NCBI GenBank assembly: GCA_015143295.1
Contig: CM026552.1
Coordinates: 61,188,944 to 61,252,943 of the forward strand
Reading direction: 5' to 3'
From: Tetracentron sinense
Lineage: Eukaryota > Streptophyta > Magnoliopsida > Trochodendrales > Trochodendraceae
Length of the DNA stretch: 64,000 nucleotides
Shown: positions 23,446 through 35,483 of the stretch, in pieces
Numbering within the stretch: position 1 is the stretch's first letter
How the letters are laid out: every line of letters starts with the position of its first letter
Notes under the pieces: model-generated
The model's input: the letters and a program-made list of their open reading frames with translations, nothing else
The model's database searches: none
What the model was told of the DNA's origin: nothing
Position numbers and translations under genes: made by a program

Positions 23446-24045
23446 GTGGTGTTAGATTCTGAGTGGATTAGCTGTGGGTGAGCATGAGTGATTATATCCA
23501 TGTATTTTGGCGGGCATGTCCGCACATTCTTTTGGTTACTTTTTGTATAAACTTGGATTTGTGTATGTATATACATAGAGGTTTGGTAGACTTCCGCTGT
23601 GCTTTATGGTTATGTTTCCACTATAATGTCCTCTATTGTGTATGCCCTGTGGGTTTTTGCAGGTTGGTTTGTCAAGCAAGTCATGTAAGCCATGATTAGT
23701 CGTCCAAAGTTCACTCTAACTCCTAGGGTGGGTTTTGGGTCGCGACAATTCCGAGCTACGTCCTTAGTGCCTAACCGAGCTACGTCCTAAGTGCATTCCG
23801 AGCTACGTCCTTAGTGCCTAACCGAGCTACGATTTCCTGCAGGTCCAGACTGTTTTGGCCATATCTTTTGACTCGTTCATCCGATTTTGACGATTCAACT
23901 TACGTTGGGTTCGTACTTCGAAAAGGAACATTTCTGATGTTTCAAAATTTCCAATTTCTTCCTTATTTATTAATTATACCTCTTTAAAGGAAGAATGACA
24001 ACGAAAGTGCCATGCATTAAATGTGAAAAGGTCCAGGGCTCTACA

Positions 24046-24082
24046 TCCTCCCCCCCTTACAAAAATTTCGTCCTCGAAATTT
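24046..24082 (-). promoter_or_regulatory. Element D polypurine tract and preceding palindrome
   Basis: The minus strand reads TAAGGGGGGGAGGA next to the LTR. Upstream, AAATTTCG-AGGA-CGAAATTT (24063-24082) is a perfect 8-bp inverted repeat. Confidence 0.8.
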
Positions 24083-24158
24083 AGACGCTACTTGCATTAC
24101 ACACCAAAAGAAAATTACAATTCAGATACAAACTTATACCAAAAACTCATTCAATTAA

Positions 24159-27100
24159 TTATGGGTACTTTGCTTTGACTTCGGCTTCACACTCCCATGT
24201 AGCTTCTTCCCGAGCATGGTGTTGCCATTGCACAAGAACCAAAGGGATTGTCTTGTTGCGAAGCACCCGATCTCTTCGATCCAAAATCTGAACCGGCTCT
24301 TCAATCAAGGTGAGGTCCTCTCGAATCTCCAACGCTTCCAAGTCTATGACATGCGAAGGATCCGAAATGTACTTCTGAAGCATAAACACATGGAAGACGT
24401 TGTGAACTGCGGCCATGTGAGGTGGGAGAGCTACCCTGTAAGCAACCTCACCAACTCGTGTAATAATCTCAAAAGGCCCAACATACCGAGGACTGAGCTT
24501 GCCTCGCTTTCCAAATCTCATGATCTCTTTGCTAGGAGATACTTTCACAAAAACTTGATCCCCTACTTGAAATTCCAAGTCCCTACGGCACGTGTCCGCA
24601 TAACTTTTCTGGCGATCGTGAGCGGCTTTCAATCGATCCCGGATGATCTTAACTGTGCCTGCAGTTTGCTCAATCAACTCTGGACCAAGTACTTTCCTTT
24701 CTCCTACCTCATCCCAATAGAGAGGAGACCTACAACTTCGCCCATACAAGGCCTCAAATGGTGTCATTTGGATACTTGCCTGATAGCTGTTATTATAGGC
24801 GAATTCAACCAAAGGCAAGTGCTCTTCCCAACTGCCTCTGAAGTCCAACATACAAGCTCGAAGCATGTCTTCAATGACTTGGTTCACTCTCTCGGTTTGT
24901 CCATCCGTCTGTGGATGAAAAGCAGTGCTGAAATCAAGTCGGGAACCCATAGCCTCCTGGAAGCTTTTCCAGAATCGTGATGTGAATCTTGGATCCCGAT
25001 CCGACACAATACTGACGGGCACTCCGTGCAACCTCACCACTTCCTTGATGTACAAAGCGGCTAACTGACTAGAGTTGAAAGTAGTTCGGTAAGGTAAGAA
25101 GTGAGCGGACTTCGTCAAACGATCCACTACTACCCATATTGCATCTGAGCCCCTTGCCGTCTTTGGCAGGCCAACTATGAAATCCATGGATATGTTCTCC
25201 CATTTCCACTCGGGAATCGGAAGGGATTGTAATAGACCTGCGGGCCGCATGTGTTCTGCTTTTACCTGTTGACACACCAAGCACCGTGCTACATATTCCG
25301 CAACCTCCCTCTTCATATTCCGCCACCAAAAGTGACTCTTGAGGTTCCGGTACATCTTTGTACCCCCTGGATGCACTGTGTACTTCGAACGGTGTGCTTC
25401 ATCCAAAATCTCTCTTCGAAGATCTACATTGGCTGGGACGCACAGCCTTCCCTTGAATGTGATAGCACCCCAACTAGTGAGAGAGAAGTCCTCACTACCC
25501 TTAGCAACTTCCTTGTCCCGATAAGCCAACAATTCGGCATCCGTGGCTTGGTATTCTTAGATCAAATCTATAATGTATGGCCGAACCGTGACATTTGCCA
25601 AGATAGGACTACGGACAGAGTCATTCACGCTAATGTCTAGATTTGCCAAATCTTCAAGTAGCTTCCATTCTTGCACAAACATATGTGCTAATAACCCCGG
25701 AGGTCTTCTACTCAAAGCATCAGCCACTACATTTGCTTTACCCGGGTGGTATTGAATGGTACAATCATAGTCTTTCAAAAATTCCATCCAACGCCGTTGC
25801 CTTAGATTCAGCTCCTTTTGGGAAAAGAGATACTTGAGACTCTTGTGATCAGTGAACACATAGAACTCCACCCCATAAAGGTAATGACGCTAAATCTAAA
25901 GTGCAAACACGACCGCCGCAAGCTCCAAGTCGTGCGTGGGATAATTCTTCTCATGCTCCTTCAACTGCCTTGATGCATAGGCAATGACTTTCTTGTGCTG
26001 CATGAGTACGCACCCAAGTCCAACGTGCGAGGCATCACTATACACCTCATACCCATAAGGTCCGGATGGCACAGTAAGGACAGGGGCTGTAGTAAGCCTC
26101 TTCTTCAGTTCCGTGAAACTGATCTTGCACTTATCACTCTATACAAACTTTGCGTTCTTCCTTGTCAGGTAAGTGAGCGGTGCTGCAAGGCTAGAGAAAC
26201 CCTCTACAAATCTCCTGTAGTAGCCTGCCAACCCAAGAAAGCTGCGTATCTCGGTAACACTCTTGGGCCTCGCCCAACTCATGACTGCCTCTATCTTCTT
26301 TGGATCCACCGAAATGCCTTCTGCAGAAACAACGTGGCCTAGGAATGCCACCTCTTCCAACCAAAACTCACACTTGTTAAGTTTGGCGTATAGCTTGTGC
26401 TCTCTTAGCATTTCCAAAGCAAGGCATAGGTCGCGTGTGTGATCTTCCCGTGTCTGGGAATAGACCAAAATGTCATCAACAAATACAATCACGCACCTAT
26501 CAAGATATGGCCGGAACACCCGGTTCATTAAATCCATAAAAGCTGCCGGAGCGTTCGTGAGACCAAAAGGCATCACCAAGAACTCGTAGTGTCCATACCG
26601 AGTCCTGAAAGCAGTTTTGGGAACATCTTCCACCTTAATCTTCAACTGGTGATAACCCGATCGAAGGTCCATCTTTGAGAAAAATCTCGCTCCCTTCAAC
26701 TGATCGAACAAGTCATCAATCCTAGGCAAGGGATACCTATTCTTTATAGTGACTTTGTTCAACTGCCTGTAATCGACACACATCCGCATCGAGCCATCTT
26801 TCTTCTTAACAAACAACACAGGGGCACCCCACGGTGAGACACTTGGTCGAATGAAGCCAAGGCCTTGCAATTCCTCCAACTGAGTCTTCAACTCCTTGAG
26901 TTCAATAGGGGCCATCCTATATGGAGCTCTGAAAACAGGAGCTGTGCCTGGTGCAAGCTGGATCATAAACTCAATCTCCCTGTCTGGAGGCTATCCTGGC
27001 AACTCCTCTGGAAATACATCCAAGAATTCACTCATAACCGGAATAGTCGATGAGTCCTTTACCTCGGGGTTAGCTAAGCTCAACGCCGCAAAACGAACGA

Positions 27101-27449
27101 TATCTCTACTTTTTAACCCGCGAAAGTGGAATGGTTTTCCTTCTACTGGCTTGAAGAGTACCATTTTCTCAAAGCAAGCTACATGCCCATGATGTGCTAC
27201 TAACCAATCCATTCCCAATATAACATCAAAGTCTTGGAATCCAAGGACGATGAGATCAACCGCCAACTCGTGGCTTCCAACTTGGACCACACTATTTCTA
27301 TACACTTTATCTGCCACTACTGTTTTGCCGAGGGGAGTCAAAATGGCTAACTCCGATTTTAGCTGACTTGGCTCTACAGAAAAGCCTTCTGAAAAATTCG
27401 GCGAGACAAACAAATGAGTAGACCCGGTATCAATCAACACTCGAGCCAA
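24159..27449 (-). pseudogene. pol: Element D pol
   Basis: From the N terminus: protease ([13 protein letters not shown], near 27410-27440), reverse transcriptase ([20 protein letters not shown] and FVDD, 26400-26850), RNase H (25900-26100), integrase with zinc-binding region (25280-25440) and core ([21 protein letters not shown], 24950-25200), and a chromodomain near 24160-24300 ([24 protein letters not shown]). The C-terminal 457 residues are open. The whole region is broken in only a few places. Confidence 0.9.
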
Positions 27450-27488
27450 ACACTCATTGACTAGTAGGGTTCCTGAAATTTTAGCTAG

Positions 27489-28853
27489 TTACGTCAATTC
27501 AAGCATCAACAGTGTATACACATAGGTATATATATATATAGCATACCAAGTACGTACACAAGGAATAAAACATAACATAACAATTACGAATAAAGAAAAT
27601 AACTCCAAACGCGTACCTTGCACCACATCGTCGGATGCAAGTGCATCACCCTCTGTGAAGGCAAAAACTCGCCCCTGGTTCGCCTGGCGAGGCTGAGGTG
27701 TAGACCGAGTAGTCTGAGATGACCCCTGGTATGATCCTGCTGGGTGTGCTGGTGGCGTAATCCCCTGAGATTGGCCTGCTAAATGCCAACTGGGGCAATC
27801 CCTGATCATATGGCCCTGGCGACCACAATGAAAACATCCACCCGATGCTCTTCGGTAATCTCCTGTCGGGTGCCTTCGGCCGCACGAAGTGCAGACCTTG
27901 TGTGTAAAATTCAGAGGTGGAGCATACCTCATCGTCTGAGGTGCAACAGGCCGTGGGGCCGGAAGAGCCTGAGGTCGCGGTGCCTGAGGCACATACTGCC
28001 GTGGAGCTGGAGGCGCATAAGATGGCCTCATCGGTGGTGCTGGCCACGCATACTGATAAGGGCCGGTACGAGGCCGCCTCTCTGGAGGTGCTGAACTACT
28101 AGCTTGGCCTCTCGTCAACTCCCTCTTCTTGGACACTGTCTCTGAATTGGCCTCGACCAATAAGGCCTTGTCTACTACCTCAAGGTAGGTAGCATGTCTG
28201 AAGACCGAAACCTTCTCCATGATAACATCTTTGAGCCCTTGCTCAAACCTTCTTGCCTTCATTGCCTCGGTGGCAATCATGTGTGTCGCGAAGCGTGATA
28301 GCTCCGAGAACTTGGCCTCATAAGCGGCCACAGACATCGAACCTTGCTCAAGGTTGATGAACTCTCTCTCTTTCTTTTCCCGTGCACCAATCGGAAAATA
28401 CTTCTTGTAGAAAGTATCCTTGAACTCCTCCCAAGTCCAAGGTTTACCTTGCATGGTCAAGTCCCGTGTCCTCAATGCGGACAACCACCAATGGTGGGCT
28501 TCACATTCTAGCACGAAAACTGCCCATGCTACCCTATCCTCCTCTGTAGGCGAGAGGACCGCAAAGATCTTCTCCATCTGGAGGATCCATGCCTCCGCAG
28601 CAAGAGGGTCCACCCCATGGAAGGGTGGAGGCCTCAATCTCCTGAATGCCTCAACTCCAGCTGTACGATGTACTGGAGCTGCGGGCGGTGGAGTAGGTGC
28701 CGCCGATGATGGTATAGCCTGCCAAGCCGCCAGTATGGCGAGTGTCTCAGCAATAGAGCCTAAGACCTGGGAGAGGTCCGGCTGCTCATCCTCATCTCTG
28801 GAAGAAGATGAAGCTCTGGTGTGTGGTCCACGACCCCGTGTGCCCCGCCTCAT
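27489..28853 (-). pseudogene. gag: Element D gag
   Basis: Starts MRRGTRGRGPHTRASSSSRD. It has a gag domain (HHWWLSALRTRDLTM), a Pro/Ala linker and the CCHC knuckle CFHCGRQGHMIRDC near 27790-27840. The length is close to the 419-residue gag of element A. The reading frame is open over the gag part, but the element as a whole is broken. Confidence 0.88.
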
Positions 28854-29214
28854 GACTAAAGTCCTGAGAACAATAGCACCACATGAGTCTCACTTGAAAC
28901 CACAGTTTATTTCAATGTCGTTTCACAATAATTCAATTTGTATTAGTTGTATAATACTAATATACATCGCATCAAGTTATCAGAGTATTCATCACATTAT
29001 ACTTATACTTTAGCGTTCTAGCGTACCTAGGACCCGTACTTGGTTAAAGCAACCATTTTAGACTAAGACTAAAGTCTAGTCTTACACTTGGATCAAGACT
29101 CTCTTCCGACTTACTTTCTTCCTAACTTGTTTCCTGACATATGCTCTTGTCAAGCCGTGGTATAAGATTCTAAGTGACCCTAGAGACCTAAAGCCTAAGC
29201 TCTGATACCACTTC
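28854..29214 (-). promoter_or_regulatory. Element D leader with primer binding site
   Basis: Untranslated leader of about 360 bp. The minus strand reads TGGTATCAGAGC at 29210-29199, the initiator-Met tRNA primer site, 4 nt from the LTR. Confidence 0.85.
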
Positions 29215-29504
29215 TGTCGTGACCCAAAACCCACCCTAGGAGTTAGAGTGAACTTTGGACGACTAATCATGACTTGCTTGACAACCAACCTGCAAAACCT
29301 ACAGAGTATATACAATAGAGGACATTATAGCGGAAACATAACCATAAAGCACAACGGAAGTCTACCAAACCTCTATGTATATACATACGCAAATCCAAGT
29401 TTATACAAAAAGTAATCAAAAGAAAGTGCGGACAGAACTGCCAAAATACATGAATGTTTATCTCTCATCTCACCCACAGCTATCCACTCAGAATCTACGA
29501 CCAC

Positions 29505-29624
29505 CTAATGGTAACCCACTACTGGAGGTTCGTCCAAAGGTTCCTTGACGTACTCCTCTTCCATCCATGGACCAGGAGCACAAACATCAAATGGAGCAGC
29601 AGCTCCCTCAGAACCTGCCGACAT
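29505..29624 (-). CDS. LTR micro-ORF, 39 aa, copy in D 5' LTR
   Basis: Open copy with the same start, length and stop as at 18994-19113. Confidence 0.4.
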   Translation of the reverse strand: MSAGSEGAAAPFDVCAPGPWMEEEYVKEPLDEPPVVGYH

Positions 29625-31054
29625 AAGAAGTACGGCTGAGCATGGAATACTCAGTGGGTACTAAATACTAACCAACAATTATAGCATAAAAATGGCAATA
29701 CATAATCAGGAGCAATTCATATATGTCAGACGGAAACAATTCATATCATACAAGGAAGTAAAGCAATTTATAATCATGCTTGTATTTCGTAAAAAGCCGA
29801 TAAAACCTCTTGAAAACATCGTGCACTTGACTTGGCTTGAAATATCTTTTCGTACTTGAAAGCTTGTCTTGTCTATCTTGCTTGATTCTTGTATGTCGTG
29901 TCATGTTATGCATGTCATGCGTGCTTGCTTGTGATCATGTAACTTGTGAGATTCTCTTGTGAGATATCCTTGTGAGATGCGCCTGAGAGATGCCTTGTGA
30001 GGGAAGGGAGACCCTTCTTTATGCAATGCACTTGCGAGGGAAGGGAGACCCTTCTTCATGATATGTATGTACTTGCGAGGGAAGGGAGGCCCTTCTTCAT
30101 GATATGCACTTGTGAGTGAGGGGAGACCCCTCATGGAATGTTGGTTCTTGTTCTTTTGTGAAAAGCGAGGTAAAACATATCGTAGGATATGTCCCACCTC
30201 TAACCATGTTCTTGAAAACCTCGATAAATCATGTCATGCATGCCGTGCTCGTGGAAACCGTGTACATACTTGCATTTAAATTTAAATATGACATTGGGTA
30301 ATTTCACAACACATATAACATCAATGATTGAGCAATGTAATATTCATATCATTTAGGGAAAGCAAGAAACACACTATCATAGGCCCTAGCAATATTCATA
30401 ATTTATTAGGCATGCATTTCCTAATTTACAACTCACTTTATTCTCCTTGGCATTTCATCAAACATGGGGTGTTCATTATTCATCATTCATTTCAACCTAA
30501 ATCATGCTTTTCTAGGTGGGTTATGCTCACATCACACTTGTATGTTCATTATTAGTACAATGCCCTTTCCCATTCATTCATCACATCATCCACACGGCAT
30601 CCATTTGCCAACATCCTCCTCCATTCACCATTCATAACCATCCATCTCATAGCACAGGTGTAAATAAAGAAAAATAAAGAGAAATAAAGGGGAAGAAGAG
30701 GAACTATAACTAGGGGGGTAGTAAGAAGTACCGACCTTGATCAAGTGAGGAAGAAACCCCCTTCCAAAACGATCGTGAGTTGCTGCCCTAGCTTGGATCG
30801 CGAGCTCCACGAATGCTTGAACCGAAATCTTGAAGAAAACGGGCTTGGGGTTGATCTAGGGTTTCAAAACCCTTTGATTTCTCTCCAAAATGGAAACCCT
30901 AGATTGGAATCGCCTTCTCCCCTTTCTCCTATTCTCTCAAACTCTCTAAGTGTCGAATGATGCCCTAAAGGCTCGGGTTAAACTCTTAAGGTAAGAGTGA
31001 ACCGACCAAAAGACCCTAATGCCCTTACTGAAAATTCTGCAAAACGCGAGGACC

Positions 31055-31574
31055 GAACACGTTGTGCTGTGAACAGTGCCGAACACGTAGTGCTGTGAAC
31101 AGTGCCAAACACGTTGTGCCGTGAACAGTGCTGAACACGTTGTCCGTTGTGGATAGTGCTAAACACGTTGTCCGTTGTGGATAGTGCTGAACACGTTGTC
31201 CGTTGTGGATAGTGCCGAACACGTTGTCCGTTGTGTTGTGCATAGTGCTGAGCTCGTTGTCCATTGTATTATGTACAACGTACCCGTTGTGTTGCACAAC
31301 GTACCCGTTGTGTTGCACAACGTACCCGTTGTTGCTGTACAACGTAAGCACAACGTATACGTTGTCTATGCGTTGCCTGTGCCTCATCAGAGCACGTTGT
31401 CAGAGCTACGTCCTTAGTGCATAACCGAGCTACGTCCTTAGTGCATTCCGAGCTACGTCCTTAGTGCCTAACCGAGCTACGTCCTTAGTGCATTCCGAGC
31501 TACGTCCTTAGTGCCTAACCGAGCTACGTCCTTAGTGCATTCCGAGCTACGTCCTTAGTGCCTAACCGAGCTAC
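31055..31574 (-). repeat. AACACGTTGT and TACGTCC array (block I) in D 5' LTR
   Basis: Same repeat words as in the 3' LTR, but with fewer AACACGTTGT-type units and more GAGCTACGTCCTTAGTGC units. This shows that array length changes quickly. Confidence 0.85.
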
Positions 31575-31794
31575 GATTTCCTGTAGGTCCAGACTGTTTT
31601 GGCCATATTTTTTGACTCGTTCGTCCGATTTTGACGATTCAACTTGCGTTGGGTTCGTACTACGAAAAGGAACATTTCTAACATTTCAGAATTTCTAATT
31701 TCTTCCTTATTTATTAATTATACCTCTTTAAAGGAAGAATGGCAACGAAAGTGCCATGCATTAAATGTGAAAAGGTCCGGGGCTCTACATATCT

Positions 31795-32178
31795 GGTCCA
31801 TGACCCTGTGTGCCCCCTCTCATGACTAAAGTCTTGAGAACAATAGCACCACATGAGTCTCACTTGAAACCAAAATTTATCACAGTTCCATTTCACAATA
31901 ATTCAATTTGTATTAGTTGTATAATACTAATATACATCGCATCACAACCATCGATGTATTTATAATATTACACCTTGGTGTTCTAGCATTCCTAAGACTC
32001 GTACTTGGTTGAAGCAACCATTTTGACTAAGACTAAAGTTTAGTCTTACACTTGGATCATGACTCGCTTCCAACTTACTTCCTTCCTAACTTGTTTCCGA
32101 ACATATGCTCTTGTCAAGCCGTGGTATTAGATTCTAAGTGACCCTAGAGACCTAAAGCCCAAGCTCTGATACCACTTC
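31795..32178 (-). mobile_element. Element C gag N-terminal end, leader and primer site (right of D)
   Basis: Continues element C after the TATCT duplication. It holds the first gag codons (to 31823), a 350-bp leader like those of B, D and A, and a primer binding site at 32163-32174 (minus strand TGGTATCAGAGC). Confidence 0.88.
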
Positions 32179-32484
32179 TATCGCGCCCCAAAACCCACCC
32201 TAGGAGTTAGAGTGAATCTTGGACGACTCATCATAACTTGCATGACTTGCTTGAGCAAAATAACCTGCAAAAGACCTGGAGCATATACAATAGAGGACAT
32301 AATAGCGGAAACATACTCTAACATAGCACAGCGGAAGACTTAACTAAACCTCTATGTATATATATATATGTGATCCAAGTTTATACAAAGAAATACACAA
32401 AAGAAAGTGCGGACAGACCAGCCAAAATACATGAATACATCTCTCTTAACTCACCCATTGCTATTCACTCAGAATCTACCACCT

Positions 32485-32604
32485 CTAATAATAACCCTCT
32501 ACCGGAGGTTCTTCCACAGGTTCCTCGATGTACTCCTCCTCCACCCATGGGCTCGGAGTACAGATGTCAAAAGGAGCAGCCGCTCCGCTATCACCTACCG
32601 ACAT
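32485..32604 (-). CDS. LTR micro-ORF, 39 aa, copy in C 5' LTR
   Basis: The most divergent open copy: MSVGDSGAAAPFDICTPS at the start, EEEYIEEP in the middle and EPPVEGYY at the end. Length and stop are kept despite several substitutions. Confidence 0.42.
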   Translation of the reverse strand: MSVGDSGAAAPFDICTPSPWVEEEYIEEPVEEPPVEGYY

Positions 32605-34007
32605 AAGAAGTCCGGCTGAGCATGGAATACTCAGCGTGTATCAAATACTAACCAACAGCCATAGCATAACTATAGCAATATTTATAGCAGAGAACAATTC
32701 ATATTATGACGCTGGAAACAATTCATATTATGATGCTGGAAATAATTCATATAATAACAAGGAAGTAAAGCAATTTATATTCATGCTTGCATCACAGAAG
32801 AGCCGATAAAACCTCTTGAAATAGTTGTGCACTTGACTTGACTTAATATACTTGTTGGGTGCTTGAAATCCTGTCTGGTCTGTCTTGTCTTGTCGTATCA
32901 TGTCGTGTCATGCCATGTCATGCTTGTTTGGAAAATAAACGTGTTCATGCTACTTATGTGGGAAGGGAGACCCTTCTTCCTAAATGCTCATGCTCGCCAT
33001 GCCATGTATCTTGCTTGCTTGGAAAATAAACTACTTGTGAGGGAAGGGAAACCCTTCTTCCTAAATGCTCTTGCGAGGGAAGGAAAACCCTTCTTAAGCA
33101 TGCTAGTCTTGTTCTTGCCAAAAGCGAGGTAAAACATATCGTAGGATATGTCCCACCTCTAATTCTCATTCTTGAAAAAACTCGGTAAATCATGTCATGC
33201 ATGCTGTGCTCTTGGAATCGTGTGCGTACTTGCATTTAAATTTCAATATGACAATTGGGTAATTCACAATACATATAACATCAATAATTTGAGCAAGTCA
33301 ATATTCATGCAATTTATAGAAAACAAGTAAGCTCACTATCATAGGCCCTAGCAATTTCCATAATTAATTAAGCATGCATTTCTAAATTTATAACTCATTT
33401 TATTCACCTTGGCATTTCATCAAACATGGGGTGTGTTCATTATGTATTAAACCTACATCATGCTTTTCTAGGTGGATTGATGTTCACATCACATATGTAT
33501 GTTTATTATGAATACAATGCCCTCCCCATTTCATTCATCATATCATTCACACGGTATCCATTCGCCCAAATCCATCCTCACACAACCATTCCATTCACAC
33601 ATTACAACTCATTTTATAGTTATAGATGGGGGAAAACAAAGAATAGAAAGGAGAAGAGAAACTATAACTAAGAGGGTAGCACAAGGTACCGACCATGACA
33701 ATTTGAGGGAAGAAACCCCTTGCAAAAATGTGCATGAGTCGCTGCCCTAGCTTGGGAAAAGTGCTCCTCATGAGCTTGAGTCGAGAACTTGAAGAAGAAC
33801 AAGCTTGAGGATGATTGTGGGTCTTCAACCCTTTGATTCCTCCTCAAAAAAACCCTAGGTTTAGAAACCCCTTTTCTTCTCTCCTTATCTCTCAAATCTT
33901 CTAAGTGTTGGGAATGAGACCTAAAGACTCGGGCAGGCCTTATATGTAAAGGGTATAACACCCAAATGCCGAAAAAGCCCTTAATGAAATTCTGTAAAAA
34001 TGTGAAG

Positions 34008-34128
34008 ACCGAACGGTCGGTGGTTATGACCTATCGATCGGTTGCCTACGGGGCGACTGGTGATATTGACCGAGCTCTCGGTCAAAAACAAGCTCTCTGG
34101 AAATTTTCCCCATACAAAAAAGTTAACC
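34008..34128 (-). repeat. ACCGATCG module of C 5' LTR, left part
   Basis: Decayed boxes and part of the core; the module resumes at 43980-44044 on the far side of element E. Confidence 0.75.
34124..34128. repeat. Target site duplication of element E (TAACC / CAACC)
   Basis: TAACC at 34124-34128 and CAACC at 43975-43979 flank E. The uninterrupted sequence at 13955-13965 (GTTAACCAGTCG) shows the original target. One of the five bases differs, consistent with later mutation. Confidence 0.85.
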
Positions 34129-34340
34129 TGTAGAGCCCCGGACTTTTTCACATTTAATGCATGACACTTTCGTTGCCATTTTGCCTTTAAAGAGGAATAA
34201 TTAATAAATAAAGAATAAATTAGAAATTCTGAAATGTCATAAATGTTCATTTTCAAAGTACGAACCCAACGCAAGTTGAATCGTCAAAATCGGACGAACG
34301 AGTCAAAAGTTATGGCCAAAACAGTTTGGACCTGCAGACC

Positions 34341-34464
34341 ACCGATCGCTCGGTCCATGGAGTGATCGATCGGTCCAAAACCGATCGCTCGGAGGCTATC
34401 GAATGGTCAAGATTTTTGTATGGGAAAATTTTCCAGAGAGTGAAATTTTAACCGATCGCTCGGT
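34341..34464 (+). repeat. ACCGATCG module of E 5' LTR
   Basis: ACCGATCGCTCGGT-type boxes flank the core GGCTATCGAATGGTC...TTTTCCAGAGAG. It is shorter than the module of A. Confidence 0.85.
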
Positions 34465-35483
34465 ACTCGCGTTTTTGCAGAAATTTCAGTAAGGGTATTA
34501 TGGTCTTTTGGTCGGTTTACTCTTACTTTAAGAGTCTTGCCCGAGCCTTTAGGGCATCATTCGACACTTAGAGAGTTTGAGAGAATAGGAGAAAGGGGAG
34601 AAGGTGATTCCAACCTAGGGCTTGTCTTTGGAAGAGAAATCAAAGGGTTTTGAGACCCTAGATTACTTCAAGCTCGGCTCTTCTCCAAGATCACGGCTCA
34701 AACACTCGTGGAGAGCGTTCTCCAAGCTAGGGCAGCAGCTACACGGTCGTTTTGGAAAGGGGTTTCTCCCCTCATTGTTCAAGGTCGGTACTTCTTGCTA
34801 TCCTCCTAGTTATAGTTCCTCTTTTCCCTTTATTTCCCTTTGTTTTCCTTTATTTACACATGTGCTATGAGATGGATGGTTGTGAATGGTGAATCGAGAT
34901 GGAATGGGCGATTGGATGCCAATGGTTGTGTTGAGATGATTAAAATGGGGAGGGCATTGTTCCAATAATGAACATACATGCATGATTTGAGTAAAATCCA
35001 TCTAGAAAAGCATGTTGTAGGGTAAATCAATAATGAACACACCATGTTTGATGAAATGCCAAGATGAATGAAAAGAATAATAAATAAAGAAAATGCATGC
35101 TTAAACATTTATGGAAATTGCTAAGGTTATGATAGTGTGTTTTCGCGCTTTCCCTAAATTTTTTAATTTATTACTTGTATATATGGTAATGTGCAATGTA
35201 TTGTGAATTCCCCAAATGTCATATTTAATTTCCATCGCAAGTGTGAACACGATTACACGAGCACGGCATGAAACGACGTGATTTACCGATGTTTTCAAGG
35301 ACGAGATGTAGAGGTGGGGCATATCCTACGATATGTTTCACTTCGCTTTTGGCAAGGACAAGATGATCATGCATTGCATAGGGAAGGGTCTCTCATCCCA
35401 TCGCATTACACGCATGGCATGGCATCGCATCACACGCATGGCATAGCATCTCATGACACTCAAGGCATGGCATGACACGCATG

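Larger units (their letters stand above)
21077..23747 (+). mobile_element. Solo Tekay LTR (2671 bp) inserted in D 3' LTR
   Basis: Starts TGTAGAGCCCCGG and ends GGTCGCGACA, flanked by ATTCC at 21072-21076 and 23748-23752. No internal region is present, so it is a solo LTR left by LTR-LTR recombination after insertion. It lies in opposite orientation to its host LTR, making a long imperfect inverted repeat. Confidence 0.93.
18704..24045 (-). repeat. Element D 3' LTR, interrupted by a solo LTR
   Basis: Starts TGTTGCGACCC and ends GGGCTCTACA. Sequence at 18704-21076 and 23753-24045 belongs to this LTR, and 21077-23747 is an inverted solo LTR with duplication ATTCC. Without the insertion it is about 2.67 kb, like the other D-type LTRs. 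Confidence 0.9.
18704..31789 (-). mobile_element. Element D: Tekay chromovirus nested in element C
   Basis: LTR (18704-24045, itself split by a solo LTR), polypurine tract, pol, gag, leader, primer site, LTR (29215-31789), flanked by the TATCT duplication. The LTRs are about 2.6 kb and by eye differ by about 1-2 percent, so it is younger than C. The coding part is broken in about four places and is otherwise well preserved. Block I of its LTR is the AACGTGTT/TACGTCC type. Confidence 0.92.
29215..31789 (-). repeat. Element D 5' LTR (2575 bp)
   Basis: Starts TGTCGTGACCC and ends GGGGCTCTACA. It contains the GAAGGG hairpin array (29997-30131) and the AACACGTTGT/TACGTCC array (31055-31574). It is nearly identical to the 3' LTR outside the arrays. 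The array copy numbers differ between the two. Confidence 0.92.

Noticed and set aside
24216-24980. A 254-aa antisense frame opposite integrase, also at 40733-41497 (254 aa) and 61259-61888 (209 aa)
   Set aside because: The frame is opposite conserved pol codons, so its openness follows from selection on pol and codon bias. It has no domain and differs in length in the youngest copy.
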